Source: Actinomadura rubteroloni
Lineage (GTDB): Bacteria; Actinomycetota; Actinomycetes; Streptosporangiales; Streptosporangiaceae
Assembly (NCBI RefSeq): GCF_002911665.1
Contig: NZ_MTBP01000001.1
Location: 2,294,001 to 2,358,000 of the forward strand
DNA: 64,000 bases
Reading direction: 5' to 3'
Positions 16,088 to 23,367 of this stretch are shown one piece after another. Below the pieces are notes generated by a model that had not been told where the DNA came from, ran no database searches, and saw only the letters and a program-made list of their open reading frames with translations. Each line of letters opens with the position of its first letter. The stretch's first letter is position 1. Position numbers and translations under genes: made by a program.

Positions 16088-16747
16088 ATGGACGACGCGG
16101 ATCCTTACAAGAGCTGGCGCTCGGCGATGGCGCGCCTGGTCGGGAGCACGGACGACCTGATCCGCTGGCAGGACCGTCGTTACCGGTTCGCCAACGAGAT
16201 CGGCCGTCTGCTGACGGAGCCGTCCGGCGACCGGCCCGTGGTCGACGGGGCCGTGCTCTACGGCGTCTACGTGTCCGGGGTCGGCCTCGCGTACGTGGGC
16301 CAGACCGGTGACGCCCGGCGACGGCTTCGCGATCTGCCGATCGGCGAGAGCCATCACCTGGGCATGACGGTGCCGCCGGAACTCTGGGAAAAGATCATCG
16401 TCGTCTGCTGGCCCCTGCTCGCGGACACCCTGCCGCAGCCCGCCCGGCGGACGGTGACCGGCCTGGACCCCGAGGTGGTCGGCCTGGCGCTGGAACATCT
16501 CGTCCAGGTCGAGTACCGACCTCCGCTGAACGCGCGAAGCCGCGGCGCGAACGGCACCTGGCGCGAGCGCCGGGTCATCGGAAGCCGCTCCCGCGGCGCC
16601 CTGCACGCGCATATGGTCCAGTCCCTGTACGAGCTGGTCCGTGACGCATGGCAGGACCTGTCCGCACCGTCCCCTTCCGAGCCCACACCGCCCGTACGCA
16701 CGACTTCGGCAGGCCGGGTGGTGTACCCGTCGGCAATGAACGACTGA
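16088..16747 (+). CDS. GIY-YIG-like nuclease domain protein
   Basis: In this 219-residue protein YGVYVSG (GVY at 59-61), AYVGQTGDARRRLRDL (YVG at 69-71 and an Arg run at 77-79) and LEHLVQVEYRPPLNAR (Glu 136 or 142, Asn 148) match the order GIY, YIG, Arg, Glu, Asn of GIY-YIG nucleases. The first Ile is replaced by Val, which is tolerated in the family. An N-terminal helical segment of about 50 residues and a polar C-terminal tail are unassigned. It could be a DNA or tRNA-cleaving effector, but nothing in the sequence fixes the target. The start has AGGGA just upstream. Confidence 0.7.
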   Translation: MDDADPYKSWRSAMARLVGSTDDLIRWQDRRYRFANEIGRLLTEPSGDRPVVDGAVLYGVYVSGVGLAYVGQTGDARRRLRDLPIGESHHLGMTVPPELWEKIIVVCWPLLADTLPQPARRTVTGLDPEVVGLALEHLVQVEYRPPLNARSRGANGTWRERRVIGSRSRGALHAHMVQSLYELVRDAWQDLSAPSPSEPTPPVRTTSAGRVVYPSAMND

Positions 16748-16901
16748 AGAGGAACGACCACGGCTCTGACACAGGCCGTGGACGGTCGGTGCGCCCCTGA
16801 GGTCGGACAAGCTGGATATTACTTCGCAGGCCGATCAATAACGGCCGACTTCGAGAACGCGGATCATTGGACGCGTCACCCGGCATGAGAGGCTGGTCGC
16901 C

Positions 16902-17372
16902 ATGCTCCGCACCGATCAGCGCGCCGGCCGGACCGGTCTGACAGGGATCGGCTATCAGGGACACGACGTCGCGTCATTCCTGGAGCGACTCTCCGGGGAG
17001 GGTGTGGACCTCCTCGTCGACGTCCGGTTGAACCCGATCTCACGCAAGCGGGGCTTCAGCAAGACGGCGCTGTCGGACGCGTTGAGGTCGGAGGGAATCG
17101 AGTACGCGCACGCGCGTCCGCTCGGCAACCCCAAGGAGAACCGGGCGGGTTTCGGCGGAACGACCGCCGAACTGCGGGCTGCGCGGCGCACCTTCTCCGG
17201 AGGACTGGAAGCGCCCGCGGCGCGGGAGTGGCTCGCCAGGCTCGCGGAGTGGGCGACCGAACGCCGAGTGATGTTGCTCTGTTTCGAGGCCGAGCAAGAA
17301 CGCTGCCACCGCGACGTGGTCGCCTCCGCGGTGGACGCCTTGGCGGCGGAGAGCCGTCAAACCTTGGGGTAG
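16902..17372 (+). CDS. DUF488 family protein
   Basis: The 156-residue protein matches DUF488. It has TGIGYQGHDVASFLERL at the start, LLVDVRLNPISRKRGFSK in the middle and MLLCFEAEQERCHRDVV near the end, where the conserved Cys and CHR motif lie. The function of the family is unknown; members often sit in variable regions. The last 16 bases overlap the 3' end of the convergent gene at 17357-18205. I recall the two families occurring together in other genomes, which makes a functional pair plausible. Confidence 0.85.
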   Translation: MLRTDQRAGRTGLTGIGYQGHDVASFLERLSGEGVDLLVDVRLNPISRKRGFSKTALSDALRSEGIEYAHARPLGNPKENRAGFGGTTAELRAARRTFSGGLEAPAAREWLARLAEWATERRVMLLCFEAEQERCHRDVVASAVDALAAESRQTLG

Positions 17373-18205
17373 AAGCAGCCCAGCACCATGAACCCGTGCT
17401 GGTGCTTAGCCTGGTTGCCGACATAGAAGACAGTGTCGCGACCTGGACCGCACATCTGGTCGAAGAACTTCCGCCGGAGCTCGGTTCGGATGTCGGCATC
17501 AGTGCGATCACGCAGGTTGCGCTGCAGTGCGACCCATTCCCAGTCGTAAATTCCCTGCTCATGTCCCTTGCAGCGGGCTGACTCGCAGAGGTACCGGTAC
17601 CAGCCTTTGAAGCGGGGCGCCTCCAGCGCGGTACGCGGCGCGCTGTCGAAGAGGTCTTCCTGCTGCATGTAGCGGTCGATTTTCGCCTGCTCGGCGGTGG
17701 TCCAACCCGGGTGGGGCTCGATCTTCAGATCCTTGACCGTTCGCGGACGTACGGCCGCCAGGGACCGGGCGGGCGGACGGTCCCGGACGGCATTGAGCAC
17801 TTCGCACATGGACCGCTGCACGTGGTCGACGACGAAGGGCCGCCGTTTCTTCCAACCGTCGAGGTGCGCCTCGGTGCGGACGGTGTGGATGATCGGTCGG
17901 TAGCTTTCGGCCCGGGGGTCGGTGGTCGTCGGCCGGACCTTGAGCCACACGATGTCGTACTTCTTGAACGTGTGCTCGCTCTCCAGTTGGCGGAAGTTGA
18001 TCGGGTAGAGCCGTATCCACGCGGTCGGACGACAGTCGATGCGGATGCCCGCCACACAGACCGTCTCGCCGTACGTCTCGGACGGGTTGGGTGCGGCCTT
18101 CACCGTGATCAGCATCTGCATTTCCACCTCGCGGCGGTCCGTCGGCTTCTCCAACGGCGCGTCATCGTCCGGCGCATCGAACGAGAGCTGGTCAGCATGG
18201 CCCAT
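17357..18205 (-). CDS. Conserved hypothetical protein, probable DUF488 partner
   Basis: The family is not named to me. The 282-residue protein starts with an acidic tail, then has MLITVKAAPNPSETYGETVCVAGI, TAWIRLYPINFRQLE and IVWLKVRP, a beta-rich first half resembling a small barrel. The second half contains YRYLCESARCKGHEQGIYDWEW, in which Cys-x5-Cys-x2-His could bind zinc, and ends DTVFYVGNQAKHQHGFMVLGCFYP. It overlaps the DUF488 gene tail to tail. Nucleic-acid association is possible from the barrel plus metal site, but this is inference only. Confidence 0.6.
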   Translation of the reverse strand: MGHADQLSFDAPDDDAPLEKPTDRREVEMQMLITVKAAPNPSETYGETVCVAGIRIDCRPTAWIRLYPINFRQLESEHTFKKYDIVWLKVRPTTTDPRAESYRPIIHTVRTEAHLDGWKKRRPFVVDHVQRSMCEVLNAVRDRPPARSLAAVRPRTVKDLKIEPHPGWTTAEQAKIDRYMQQEDLFDSAPRTALEAPRFKGWYRYLCESARCKGHEQGIYDWEWVALQRNLRDRTDADIRTELRRKFFDQMCGPGRDTVFYVGNQAKHQHGFMVLGCFYPKV

Positions 18206-18283
18206 GAGAACGAGGGTCCGTCGCGTGAACGGACGACGCCAGCGGGTGGCCGCATCCGGCAGGCGGCGCGGCTCGTCCGGGAA

Positions 18284-18324
18284 CGCGAAGAGGGCCCGGT
18301 CGGTTGGACCGGGCCCTCTTCGCG
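18284..18324 (-). terminator. Very strong hairpin terminator of tRNA-His
   Basis: Perfect 18-base arms (CGCGAAGAGGGCCCGGTC and its complement) enclose a five-base loop, starting 12 bases after tRNA-His. This is the strongest hairpin seen in the window and separates the tRNA from the hypothetical gene that starts at 18205. Confidence 0.8.
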
Positions 18325-18336
18325 TTGTTCACTCGG

Positions 18337-18409
18337 GGTGAGTGAGGGGACTTGAACCCCCGACATCTTGGACCACAACCAAGTGCTCTGCCAGCTGAGC
18401 TACACCCAC
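18337..18409 (-). tRNA. tRNA-His (anticodon GTG)
   Basis: The minus strand forms a cloverleaf with acceptor arms GTGGGTG/CACTCAC, D arm GCTCAGCTGGCAGAGC, anticodon arm CTTGG/CCAAG around TTGTGGT (anticodon GTG) and T arm GGGGGTTCAAGTCCCC. The base before the 5' end (18410) encodes G, as expected for the G-1 of tRNA-His, opposite discriminator C. Encoded CC follows the discriminator but no full CCA. Confidence 0.95.
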
Positions 18410-18413
18410 CGTG

Positions 18414-18443
18414 GCCGCTGTGTTCGCGGCTTCCAGTAGTGTA
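18414..18443 (-). promoter_or_regulatory. tRNA-His promoter -10 and 5'-leader hairpin
   Basis: On the minus strand a -10-like TACACT (18443-18438) is followed after seven bases by the inverted repeat GCCGC-(7)-GCGGC (18430-18414), four bases ahead of the tRNA. The hairpin would begin at or next to the transcription start. Confidence 0.45.
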
Positions 18444-18476
18444 GCGGCTCCGCCGGGGTGGTGCGCCACCGCGTTT

Positions 18477-19091
18477 CTAGGCCGGACGGGGGGTGGCGGC
18501 GATGGCCTCGGCGGCGAGGGCGCGGGCCGTCTCGGAGTCCGGGCCGGGCTGCGGGACGAAGACCGACGAGCGGTAGTAGCGCAGTTCCTGGATGCTCTCG
18601 GTGATGTCGGCCAGCGCGCGGTGGCCGCCCTTTTTGGCCGGGCTCGCGAAGTACGCCCGGGGGTACCAGCGGCGCGCCAGCTCCTTGATGGAGGAGACGT
18701 CCACCATCCGGTAGTGCAGGTGCGCGTCCAGGGCGGGCATGTCGCGGGCCAGGAACGAGCGGTCCGTCGCGATCGAGTTGCCGCACAGCGGCGCCTTCTT
18801 CGGGTCCTTCACGAACCGCTTCACGTAGGCGAGAACCTCGGCCTCGGCCTCGGCGAGCGTGACGCCGCCCGGCAGGGCGTCCAGCAGCCCGGACGTGGTG
18901 TGCATGTCCCGGACGACCTTCGTCATCTGCGTCAGCGCGGCGTCCGGCGGCCGGATGATGACGTCGATGCCCTCGTCGAGAATCGTCAGCTCGCTGTCGG
19001 TCACGAGCACCGCTATTTCGATCAGGGCGTCGTTCCGCAGGTCGAGACCGGTCATCTCGCAGTCGACCCACACCAGCTTCTCGTTCGTCAT
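18477..19091 (-). CDS. orn: Oligoribonuclease (DEDDh 3'-5' exoribonuclease)
   Basis: The 204-residue protein has the DEDDh signature: [12 protein letters not shown] (Asp, Glu), [15 protein letters not shown] (Asp) and the late [20 protein letters not shown] (His and Asp). Orn degrades RNA fragments of two to five residues and, in actinomycetes, the pGpG left from cyclic di-GMP turnover. The length is within the normal range. ATG 19091 is chosen over ATG 19103 because homologues begin at this [12 protein letters not shown] position. Confidence 0.95.
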   Translation of the reverse strand: MTNEKLVWVDCEMTGLDLRNDALIEIAVLVTDSELTILDEGIDVIIRPPDAALTQMTKVVRDMHTTSGLLDALPGGVTLAEAEAEVLAYVKRFVKDPKKAPLCGNSIATDRSFLARDMPALDAHLHYRMVDVSSIKELARRWYPRAYFASPAKKGGHRALADITESIQELRYYRSSVFVPQPGPDSETARALAAEAIAATPRPA

Positions 19092-19227
19092 GCGCCCTCT
19101 CACCTGCGACGATCCTCTGCCGTGCCGCGACGGCGGGGACCGGGCGCACGCCCCGGCCCGGCGTCGGCGGACATGGTCACCACGCCAGGTTATGCCTCCG
19201 CCGGGCCGGGAGCGGCCGTGCCGGGCC

Positions 19228-19872
19228 TCAGGCGCCGGAAAGCGCGGCGGGCAGGGCTGTTCCGGGGCGCAGCAGCGGGTCCGGGACCGGGTCGCCGAGG
19301 ACGGTCCGGACGGGCACCACGCCCGCCCACGCGTCCAGCGCCAGGTCGGCCTCCTCGTCGGACGGCGGGCCCTGCCGCGTCTTCACCGACGCCTCGGCGA
19401 GGGACAGCGCGAGGACGGCCGTCGCGGCGAATTCCTTCGCGTTCGGCTCGCGCGCCTCGTCCCAGCGGCCGGGCACCAGGTTCTCGACGATCGCGCGGAG
19501 CCCGGCGAGCTTCTCGGCCCGGTCGGTGACGAGCCGGGGCGTCCCGAAGACGAGCGCGCTGCGGTAGTTCACCGAGTGGTGCATCAGCGAGCGGGCGAGG
19601 ACGAGGCCGTCCAGCAGCGTCACGGTCACGCACACGTCGGCCGTCGCGCCGCGCACGCTCGTCGCGCCGGTCGAGCCGTGCAGGTAGAGCGTGTCGCCGG
19701 AGCGGCCGTAGGCGGTCGGGATGACGCGCGGGGTCCCGTCGATCGTCACGCCGAGGTGGCAGATGTTGCCCTCGTCCAGGATGCGGTACAGGTCCTCGCG
19801 GGAAACGGATCCGCGTTCCGGAAGGCGGCGCAGGCGGGACCGTTCGGTCGGTGAAAGCGGCGTCAGCGTCAT
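19228..19872 (-). CDS. Pyridoxamine 5'-phosphate oxidase-family FMN-binding protein
   Basis: The 214-residue protein has the split-barrel signature [37 protein letters not shown] near the N-terminus and [15 protein letters not shown] further on. It belongs to the flavin-reductase-like group rather than to true PdxH. It is divergent from a MocR-type regulator with a PLP-binding domain. That arrangement is common, and such regulators often control the vitamin B6 or flavoprotein gene opposite. Ligand and reaction unknown. Confidence 0.88.
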   Translation of the reverse strand: MTLTPLSPTERSRLRRLPERGSVSREDLYRILDEGNICHLGVTIDGTPRVIPTAYGRSGDTLYLHGSTGATSVRGATADVCVTVTLLDGLVLARSLMHHSVNYRSALVFGTPRLVTDRAEKLAGLRAIVENLVPGRWDEAREPNAKEFAATAVLALSLAEASVKTRQGPPSDEEADLALDAWAGVVPVRTVLGDPVPDPLLRPGTALPAALSGA

Positions 19873-19892
19873 GACGGTTACGCTAGAACCCG

Positions 19893-19916
19893 AGTGGCCT
19901 GGCCAGTAGAGCCACT
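19893..19916. promoter_or_regulatory. Inverted repeat in the MocR/FMN-protein intergenic region
   Basis: Six-base arms AGTGGC and GCCACT are separated by 12 bases that contain the smaller palindrome CTGGCCAG. It lies between the two divergent starts (19872 and 19941) and is a reasonable operator for the MocR regulator, whose winged-helix domain binds direct or inverted repeats. Confidence 0.45.
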
Positions 19917-19940
19917 TCGCGGCGAGAAAGGGAGACCACT

Positions 19941-21407
19941 TTGCTGCCCGTCACGGTCGACCGCGCGGACGCGGCGCCGCTGCGGACCCAGATCGTCCGG
20001 CAGCTCAGGGCCGCGATGCGCGACGGACGGCTCGTCGCGGGGGAGCGCCTGCCGTCCGGCCGGACGCTCGCGGCCGAACTCGGCGTCAGCCGGACGGTCG
20101 TCACCGAGGCGTACGAGCAGCTCTACGCCGAAGGCTGGATCGAAGGACGGCACGGCTCGGGCACCTACGTCACCGACGTCGTCCCCGCCCCCGAGACGAA
20201 CGACCCGATACCGAAGCAGATCCCCTATGCCGGACGCGTCGCCCCGCCCGGCGCGATCGACCTGCGTCCCGGAACCGCGTTCGCCGGCGCCCTGGACACC
20301 CCCGCCTGGCGGCGCGCGTGGCGGCTCGCCGCGACCGCGCCGGCGAGCGAGCGCTCCGACCCGCACGGCCTGCCAGGACTGCGCGCCGAACTGGCCGCCT
20401 ACCTGCGGCGCGGCCGGGGCGTCGCGTGCGCCCCCGGCCAGATCGTCGTCACCCGGGGCGCGACGAACGGGCTCGCGCTCGCCGCCGCCGCGCTGCTGCG
20501 ACCCGGACAGCGCGCGGGCGTCGAGGAGCCCGGCTACGGCAAGGCGCACGCGGCGCTGGCGGCGCGCGGGCTGGAGGTCGTGCCGTGCCGCGTGGACGAC
20601 CACGGGCTCGTCGTCGCCGACCTGCCCGACGATCTCGCGCTCGTCTACACGACGCCCGCGCACCAGTTCCCGCTCGGCGGCGTCCTGCCGGTGCCGCGCC
20701 GGCAGGCGCTCGTCGCGTGGGCGCGGCGCACCGGCGCGCTGATCGCCGAGGACGACTACGACGGCGAGTTCCGCTTCGACGTCGGCCCGCTGCCCGCGCT
20801 GCACGGCCTCGACCCGGACGTCGTCCTCTACCTCGGCACGACCGCGAAGATGCTCACCGCGCGGATGGGCCTCGGCTGGCTGGTGGCGCGGCCCGACCTC
20901 GCCGCCGCCGTCGCCCGGCACCGCGACCTGGTCAACGACCGGACGTCCGCGCTGGCCGAGGAGGCGCTGCGGGTGCTGCTGGAGCGCGGCGACCTGGAGC
21001 GCCACGTCCGGCGCGTCCGGGCCGAGTACGCGCGCCGCCGCGCCGTCGTCACCGGCGCGCTGCGCGGGCTCGACGTGCGGGGCAGCACGGCGGGCCTGCA
21101 CGTGGTCGTCGCGCTGCCCGCCGGGACGGCCCGGCGCGTCCGGGACGAGGCCGCCGCGCGGGGCGTGCTCGTGGACGCCCTCGACCGGTACCGCACCGAG
21201 CCCGCCGAGGGGAGCGGGCTCGTCATCGGCTACGGCGCGGCGGCGTCGCCGGACGAGCTCAGGACCGGATGCTCGCTGGTTCGGGCGCTGGCACGGTCGG
21301 CACCGCCGCCAGGTCGCCGGGCAGCCGGGGCACCGGCAGCCGGGGCGCGCGGTCCTCGCGGGGCAGCGGACGCGGCAGCGGCGCGACCGGCGTCTCCGGA
21401 CCGGTGA
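19941..21407 (+). CDS. MocR-type transcriptional regulator (GntR HTH + aminotransferase-like domain)
   Basis: The 488-residue protein has an N-terminal GntR winged helix (about 12-80; LRTQIVRQLRAAMRDGRL, LPSGRTLAAELGVSRTVVTEAYEQLYAEGWIEGRHGSGTYV). A fold-type I PLP domain follows (about 105-455), with the Schiff-base lysine in YLGTTAKMLTARMGLGW and AEDDYDGEFRF. MocR proteins use PLP or an adduct as effector. TTG 19941 has AAGGGAG upstream. The last 30-odd residues are Ala/Gly/Pro/Arg-rich, lie beyond the usual family end (DELRTGCSLVRALARS) and read through the 3' part of the opposite gene. Confidence 0.9.
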   Translation: MLPVTVDRADAAPLRTQIVRQLRAAMRDGRLVAGERLPSGRTLAAELGVSRTVVTEAYEQLYAEGWIEGRHGSGTYVTDVVPAPETNDPIPKQIPYAGRVAPPGAIDLRPGTAFAGALDTPAWRRAWRLAATAPASERSDPHGLPGLRAELAAYLRRGRGVACAPGQIVVTRGATNGLALAAAALLRPGQRAGVEEPGYGKAHAALAARGLEVVPCRVDDHGLVVADLPDDLALVYTTPAHQFPLGGVLPVPRRQALVAWARRTGALIAEDDYDGEFRFDVGPLPALHGLDPDVVLYLGTTAKMLTARMGLGWLVARPDLAAAVARHRDLVNDRTSALAEEALRVLLERGDLERHVRRVRAEYARRRAVVTGALRGLDVRGSTAGLHVVVALPAGTARRVRDEAAARGVLVDALDRYRTEPAEGSGLVIGYGAAASPDELRTGCSLVRALARSAPPPGRRAAGAPAAGARGPRGAADAAAARPASPDR

Positions 21408-21930
21408 CGCGCCGGATGTCGATGGCGCCCGGGTCGGGCCGTCCGGGTCCGGGCACCTGCGAGGCGCCGAAGTGGCCGCCGCGCGCCCAGGCCCGCCGGT
21501 CCCGCCGGGCCTGGTAGGACTGCGGCGGGGGCAGCGGCGGCCCGGCGGGCCAGCGGCGCGCGACGCCCCAGGCGTCCAGCCACATGAGGATCGTGTCCAG
21601 GCCGGTCAGCGGGGTCGCGGTGAACGGCTCGTGCGCGGATCCGACGACCATGATCTGCAGGCAGGCCCGTCCCTCACGGCCCGCCGCGCCGATCGTCCCC
21701 GCGGCCCGGGTCGCCGGGACGAGCTGGACGATCTCCCCGGTGCGCGGATTCCACACGAGGTGCGCGGGCCGTCCGGCGCGGACGAGGTCGGCGGCGACCG
21801 ACCGGGCCGACACCACCCGCGCGTCGGAGTCGCTGGCCAGCCACACCGCGCGCGGGGCGCCGCCCCGCAGCGGTCCGCCGTCGTCGCCCGCCGGCGACCG
21901 GCCGGCCTCCGGTAGCCATGCGTCTGCCAC
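21259..21930 (-). CDS. Hypothetical actinobacterial protein
   Basis: This 223-residue protein is not assigned to a family with confidence. The middle (HLVWNPRTGEIVQLVPATRAAGTI, ACLQIMVVG, LDAWGVARRWPAGPP) recalls the region of peptidoglycan amidase-like proteins that ends in a WG-x-P-WP motif, but the zinc ligands of an active amidase are not all visible. The C-terminal 60 residues are Pro/Arg-rich and disordered. GTG 21930 is preceded by AGGAC. Its 3' end overlaps the convergent MocR gene by 149 bases, so one of the two proteins has an unusual tail. Confidence 0.6.
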   Translation of the reverse strand: MADAWLPEAGRSPAGDDGGPLRGGAPRAVWLASDSDARVVSARSVAADLVRAGRPAHLVWNPRTGEIVQLVPATRAAGTIGAAGREGRACLQIMVVGSAHEPFTATPLTGLDTILMWLDAWGVARRWPAGPPLPPPQSYQARRDRRAWARGGHFGASQVPGPGRPDPGAIDIRRVTGPETPVAPLPRPLPREDRAPRLPVPRLPGDLAAVPTVPAPEPASIRS

Positions 21931-22261
21931 CGTGTGTCCTCCCCAATCGGGCTTCGTGCCCCGAATTGGTCTCGTTATCCTGTGTTAGCCCAGTTGGGCA
22001 TGGATGTCCACCCCGAGAGCGTCCCGGGGTGACCTGGGGTGATCCGTGCCGTCGCGGGGTCGTACCCCGCCGGTCGCGCGGATCCACCTGGCGCCGGGAC
22101 GATCTGGCTCACGGTGGCGGATCGTGACCGCGTCGTCGCAGGTGGGCGGCCTGGCGTGCGCGCCGGGCCGCGCGGCCGGATGTGGCCGCCGCGTTCCGGC
22201 GGGACGCCTGCGCCGGGACCGCCGTCCCGGGAGCGGCCGAGCCGCGTTCTAATAGGTCGTC
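21931..22261. other. Noncoding divergent promoter region with two inverted repeats
   Basis: About 330 bases separate two divergent genes. Two GGGGT-based inverted repeats are visible: CACCCCG/CGGGGTG (22009-22031) and GCGGGGT/ACCCCGC with a three-base loop (22054-22070). No convincing small gene is seen. The repeats could be operators or a structured leader of the + strand gene at 22262. Confidence 0.4.
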
Positions 22262-23335
22262 ATGAAGGACGAACCCGCAGTGCCCGGCGTCGACGTCCCG
22301 CGCCTCGCCGCCTGGCTGGCCGAGGCGCTGCCCGGCTCCGGCCCCGTCACCGCCGTCGATCTCATCGCGGGCGGCCGGTCCAACCTCACCTACCGGGTCG
22401 CGCTCGGCGACGGCCGCGACGTCGTGCTGCGCCGGCCGCCGCTCGGGCACGTCCTGCCGACCGCGCACGACATGGCCCGCGAGTACCGCGTGATGGCGGC
22501 GCTCGGCGCGGCGTCCGGCGTGCCGGTGCCCGCGATGCTCGCGTTCTGCGCCGACGCCGGCGTCATCGGCGCGACGTTCTACGTCATGGACTTCGTCGCG
22601 GGCCGCGTCCTGCGCACCGAGGCCGACGCCGCCGACCTCGCCCCGGCGCAGGCCGGCGCGCTCGGCGACCGGCTCGCGGACGCGCTCGCCGAGATCCACA
22701 CCGTCGACCCGGAGCGGGCGGGGCTCGCGGACTTCGGCCGTCCGGCCGGGTACCTGGAGCGCCAGCTCCGCCGCTGGGGGCAGCAGTGGGAGCGGTCGCG
22801 CGACGCCGTCCGCGCCGCCGGGGCCGACCGCGACCTGCCCGGGTTCGACCGGCTCGTGGCGCGGCTCGGCGAGCGGCTGCCGCCCGACGCGCCCGGACGG
22901 CTCGTCCACGGCGACTTCCGCCTCGACAACGCGCTCGCCCGGCTGGAACCCGAACCGGCCATCGCCGCCGTCGTGGACTGGGAGATGTCCACGCTCGGCG
23001 ACCCGCTGTCCGACCTCGGGCTGACGCTCGTCTACTGGACCGAGGCCGGGGACGCCGAACGGCTGCCCGTCGGCGCGACCGTCACCGCCGCGCCCGGCTT
23101 TCCGACCCGGCGCGAGTTCGCCGCGCGGTACGCCGCCGCCACGGGCGCGGACCTGTCCGGGCTGGACTACTACGTCGCGTTCGCGTGCTTCAAGCTGGCG
23201 GCGATCCTGGAGGGGATCCACGCGCGGTTCCTCCAGAACGCCACGGTCGGCGCCGGGTTCGACCTGGTCGGCGCGGCCGTCCCGCTGCTGTTGGACCGTG
23301 CTCATCGCGTCCTGGACTCGGGCTCCGCCTGGTGA
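22262..23335 (+). CDS. Phosphotransferase (APH/choline-kinase-like, ACAD10/11 type)
   Basis: The 357-residue protein contains AGGRSNLTYRVALGDGRDVVLRRPP (nucleotide loop), EYRVMAALG, the catalytic loop RLVHGDFRLDNALA and the metal site VVDWEMSTLGDPLSDLG. This is the aminoglycoside-phosphotransferase-like kinase family whose mycobacterial and mammalian relatives (ACAD10/11) phosphorylate hydroxyacyl-CoA during fatty-acid breakdown. No acyl-CoA dehydrogenase gene is adjacent here, so the substrate remains open. It is not evidence of drug resistance. Confidence 0.88.
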   Translation: MKDEPAVPGVDVPRLAAWLAEALPGSGPVTAVDLIAGGRSNLTYRVALGDGRDVVLRRPPLGHVLPTAHDMAREYRVMAALGAASGVPVPAMLAFCADAGVIGATFYVMDFVAGRVLRTEADAADLAPAQAGALGDRLADALAEIHTVDPERAGLADFGRPAGYLERQLRRWGQQWERSRDAVRAAGADRDLPGFDRLVARLGERLPPDAPGRLVHGDFRLDNALARLEPEPAIAAVVDWEMSTLGDPLSDLGLTLVYWTEAGDAERLPVGATVTAAPGFPTRREFAARYAAATGADLSGLDYYVAFACFKLAAILEGIHARFLQNATVGAGFDLVGAAVPLLLDRAHRVLDSGSAW

Positions 23336-23367
23336 GCGCGGAGCGCTGAGCCGACGCGGCGGGATCA

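Noticed and set aside
22262..23335. Reading the APH-like kinases (22262, 51780) as drug-resistance genes
   Set aside because: The family includes many metabolic kinases, and neither shows features specific to aminoglycoside enzymes.
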